From positions 34,604,523 through 34,668,522 of the forward strand of contig NC_092462.1 of NCBI RefSeq assembly GCF_047495875.1: DNA of 64,000 nucleotides. Reading direction: 5' to 3'. Positions 61,561 to 64,000 of this stretch are shown one piece after another. The notes below the pieces were generated by a model. It did not search any database. It worked only from the letters and a program-made list of their open reading frames with translations, and was not told where the DNA came from. Positions within the stretch are counted from its first letter, which is position 1. Every line of letters begins with the position of its first letter. Position numbers and translations under genes: made by a program. Source of the stretch: Pithys albifrons albifrons (taxonomy: Eukaryota > Chordata > Aves > Passeriformes > Thamnophilidae).

Positions 61561-64000
61561 CCAACACATTGCTTGGCTTAAAGCTGTAAGGCAATAAAAC
61601 AATATTGATATGTACCTTTTTTCTTTAATTACAGACATGTTTCAAGTATCAAATATTTCTGTATGTACTTCACAAATGCCATGATGATCACTTAATAGAA
61701 ATACATAAACACTACTTTATTTGCAGCACACAAGGAATTGTATATCTCCTTACATCTATTTAAAATTAAATAAGTAACAAGTGAGATAACATAGGTAAAT
61801 AAAAAATAATACATTCCCACCAAAATAATTTAGCTACTGCTTCTTCCTTAAAAAACATGTCAATATCTCCTAAACTATTTACCAGCTTTAAGGCAAACCT
61901 TAGCAGTAACTCTAGTCTGACAGTGAAAATAAATGTTAGCTGCTACTCAAACGTGGCATTTGAAACGAACCATTAGGTTTTAGTCTCAGTTCTGACTTGA
62001 AGATCTGCTTACAAAAAAAAAAATGCATGCTCTTCACATGAAATGAGCACACATAATTTTGAGCAACACATTCATTTTTTTTTCTTTCTAATCTACAAAC
62101 ACTACAGCAAAATTACCAAGTTCAAATCTAATTTAACATACTCCCGGCATAAATGTAAAAGTATTTCCCTGGTAACATTTAAAGCCTCCAAAGTGGAAGT
62201 TCTGTTGCTCTCTTGAGATGGCAAAACCTGAAGAACTGCTGAAGAACAGACAGAGATCCAATGTTTTTCTCAACACAGAACCATGCAGAGCGCAGTACTC
62301 AATTATTGTGCCAAAGTATGATAAACACTGGAGTGAGCCTTCCTCCTTGCATCTTACTACATGCTATGAAGTTCCGTGAAGAAAACTAGTAGTCCTCCTC
62401 ACCTCTGCCAGAACAATAAAACCTATTAAGACTATAGAAACACAGTTAGTAGAAAATTATTTGCCACTAAGCTATGAGCAAAGGATAAAAACATAAATAA
62501 AGCAATAATAACACGGATAAGTCATTACTTGTTAGTAGTAACTACAGAATATCAAAATTGGTAATACCTGTAGGATACTGGATTTGGTTTGGGGGCAACA
62601 AAGACTCATCACCACAACAAGCAAGTCATACTACAATATAAATGTGTCCAAAAGCCACAGCAAAAAGGCCATTCTTTTCTTCTCATGAAAATCTTGAAAG
62701 GTAACCAAATCAAGACTGAGTATCTTCTCTCCCATATAATGACATTAATTGCCAGTTTTACAAACTTATTCCTACCACTCTGAGTATACAACATCCAAGT
62801 ATTTTTTTCCACACTAGTCACCTTTTTTCTATCACCCTTGCAAAATATTGGCTAGCATTACATGGTATTTTTACTTACCTTCACTCACTTGCCCTATTCA
62901 ATTTTTTCACTGTATGAAATTTTCTTTCTGCACTTAACTCACTTTAGAATAATAATCCATACCCGTGCATATGCAAGACAAAGATGCAAATTTATGAACA
63001 ACGTGTATGTTCACAAACAAATAATGAAACTATCAGCCACAGCAGGCATATCATCAACCATGTTCTTCGGGAATCATATACATTTCTTTTACCATTTTTA
63101 TCACAGTAGAGAAATTCAACAAGAAATGCAACATAACAGTTAAAATACTATATCATAAAATTCCGGATTATTTATAAATATGGCCCTGTTCACAAAGGCA
63201 CTGAAGTCTATGTTTTTGAAAACTTGCTAGATTTGGAGTCCTGATGACATAATTTAATCCTGAGGTTACTGATTTAATTCATTCTAAACAACAGTTCTAT
63301 TAGTAGTCTTCTGAAAACTAACACCCAAGTCTTTTTCTTGGTCACAGAAACACAATTCACTATAAACTGATGATATTTCTCAAATATTGAAAAACCTGAA
63401 TCAACTACTAAATAAAAAAAACAGAGACCAGATCATGTTGTGGATGCACTTTACTCTCTATACTTTGGTCTTCATTTCTGCAACAATCTTTTCCAACCAC
63501 ATTACTAAAAGAATAAGAAAGACAGCTTGCTCACTCACATGTTCAGGGGCAAAAAAAGTAGCACTGATGACTGTTAAGCTTTCCCAAAATCAGTGAAACA
63601 AACCAGCAGAAGATTATACTTGCATATGGAAATGTAGTGCACAGCTGCTGCAACAGGTTATTCAACACCTAAGCATTTTCATTGCTTCAGTATGGAAAAA
63701 ACGTGCCTCATCTTTAGACTACATTAAAAGAGGCTCTGTAGTTAAAAATGATGTAAATTCCATTGTTAGCTACAACTTCTATTGAGGCAAATCACTCAAA
63801 ATTGCAAGAAGAGACTATACTGAAGTTTTTGCCCCCACAAAGGATACTACATAGAAAGATTCCCTGAAAAAGCTCCTTCTAGCCATCATGACACCTCTAG
63901 TCTTACTACTGGGCAGAATTCCATTATGGGCACTTGTGGCTCCTAACCGACACCACAATTAATATTTTAATGTTTGGCAATCATCTAAAAATGTGCATAG

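Larger units (their letters stand above)
53511..64000. other. AT-rich sequence, no gene seen
   Basis: Only short open frames without recognisable products are present. Low-complexity patches are an A run near 55,431-55,447, an A/C-rich (CAAA)-type stretch at 55,880-55,970, and a similar A-rich one at 61,501-61,560. A GC-richer patch at 58,250-58,800 carries overlapping open frames on both strands but no known domain, start context or splice evidence. Confidence 0.5.

Noticed and set aside
1..64000. Bacterial-type features, CRISPR arrays, tRNA genes, operons
   Set aside because: The sequence is vertebrate in character. No direct-repeat arrays with spacers and no tRNA box A/B pairs were seen.

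Overview
The window looks like a piece of a bird genome, most likely a songbird. It is AT-rich and gene-poor. Its recognisable interspersed repeats are CR1 LINE tails, which end in the typical (ATTCTATGA)-type 3' terminus, and endogenous retroviruses (ERVs). One solo LTR, near 14.5 kb, belongs to a family I know from songbirds. I cannot support any complete host protein-coding gene, tRNA gene or CpG-island promoter, so the window is probably intergenic or inside a large intron.

Layout. 0-9.4 kb: AT-rich unique sequence with simple repeats, a perfect short hairpin (5.58 kb) and a CR1 remnant (7.6 kb). 9.48-11.02 kb: a long G-rich tract followed by a decayed + strand fragment (C-terminal gag plus protease) of an ERV related to the young provirus below. 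13.37-15.09 kb: one copy of an uncatalogued repeat, a CR1 remnant and a solo LTR. 17.3-20.1 kb: two CR1 pieces, the second retaining reverse-transcriptase coding. 24.4-24.9 kb: a 13-bp perfect hairpin and one weak exon-like segment. 28.2 kb: CR1. 37.3-37.9 kb: CR1, directly abutting the main feature.

The main feature is a nearly intact, env-less, ERV-L-like provirus at 37,883-44,642 on the - strand. It has two 627-bp LTRs that differ at one base, a 5-bp AAAAT target duplication, a primer-binding site matching tRNA-Lys, a gag region of unusual architecture, and a complete open protease/RT/RNase H/integrase frame. Gag begins with several hydrophobic segments, carries a tandem 19-residue repeat, and is interrupted by one frameshift. 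Pro-pol follows gag in the same frame after a single UAG stop. The same UAG with the same following G-run is kept in the old copy at 10.5 kb, which suggests pol expression by stop-codon readthrough. The gag-protease order and the stop context are shared by both copies, so they describe one lineage sampled at two ages.

44.6-64 kb: AT-rich sequence with one more CR1 (46.8 kb). A 300-bp GC/CpG-rich insertion at 51.87-52.17 kb contains antisense 5S rRNA-like sequence and is flanked by near-identical 12-bp direct repeats. A second copy of the uncatalogued repeat lies at 53.1 kb. The remainder shows only simple repeats.
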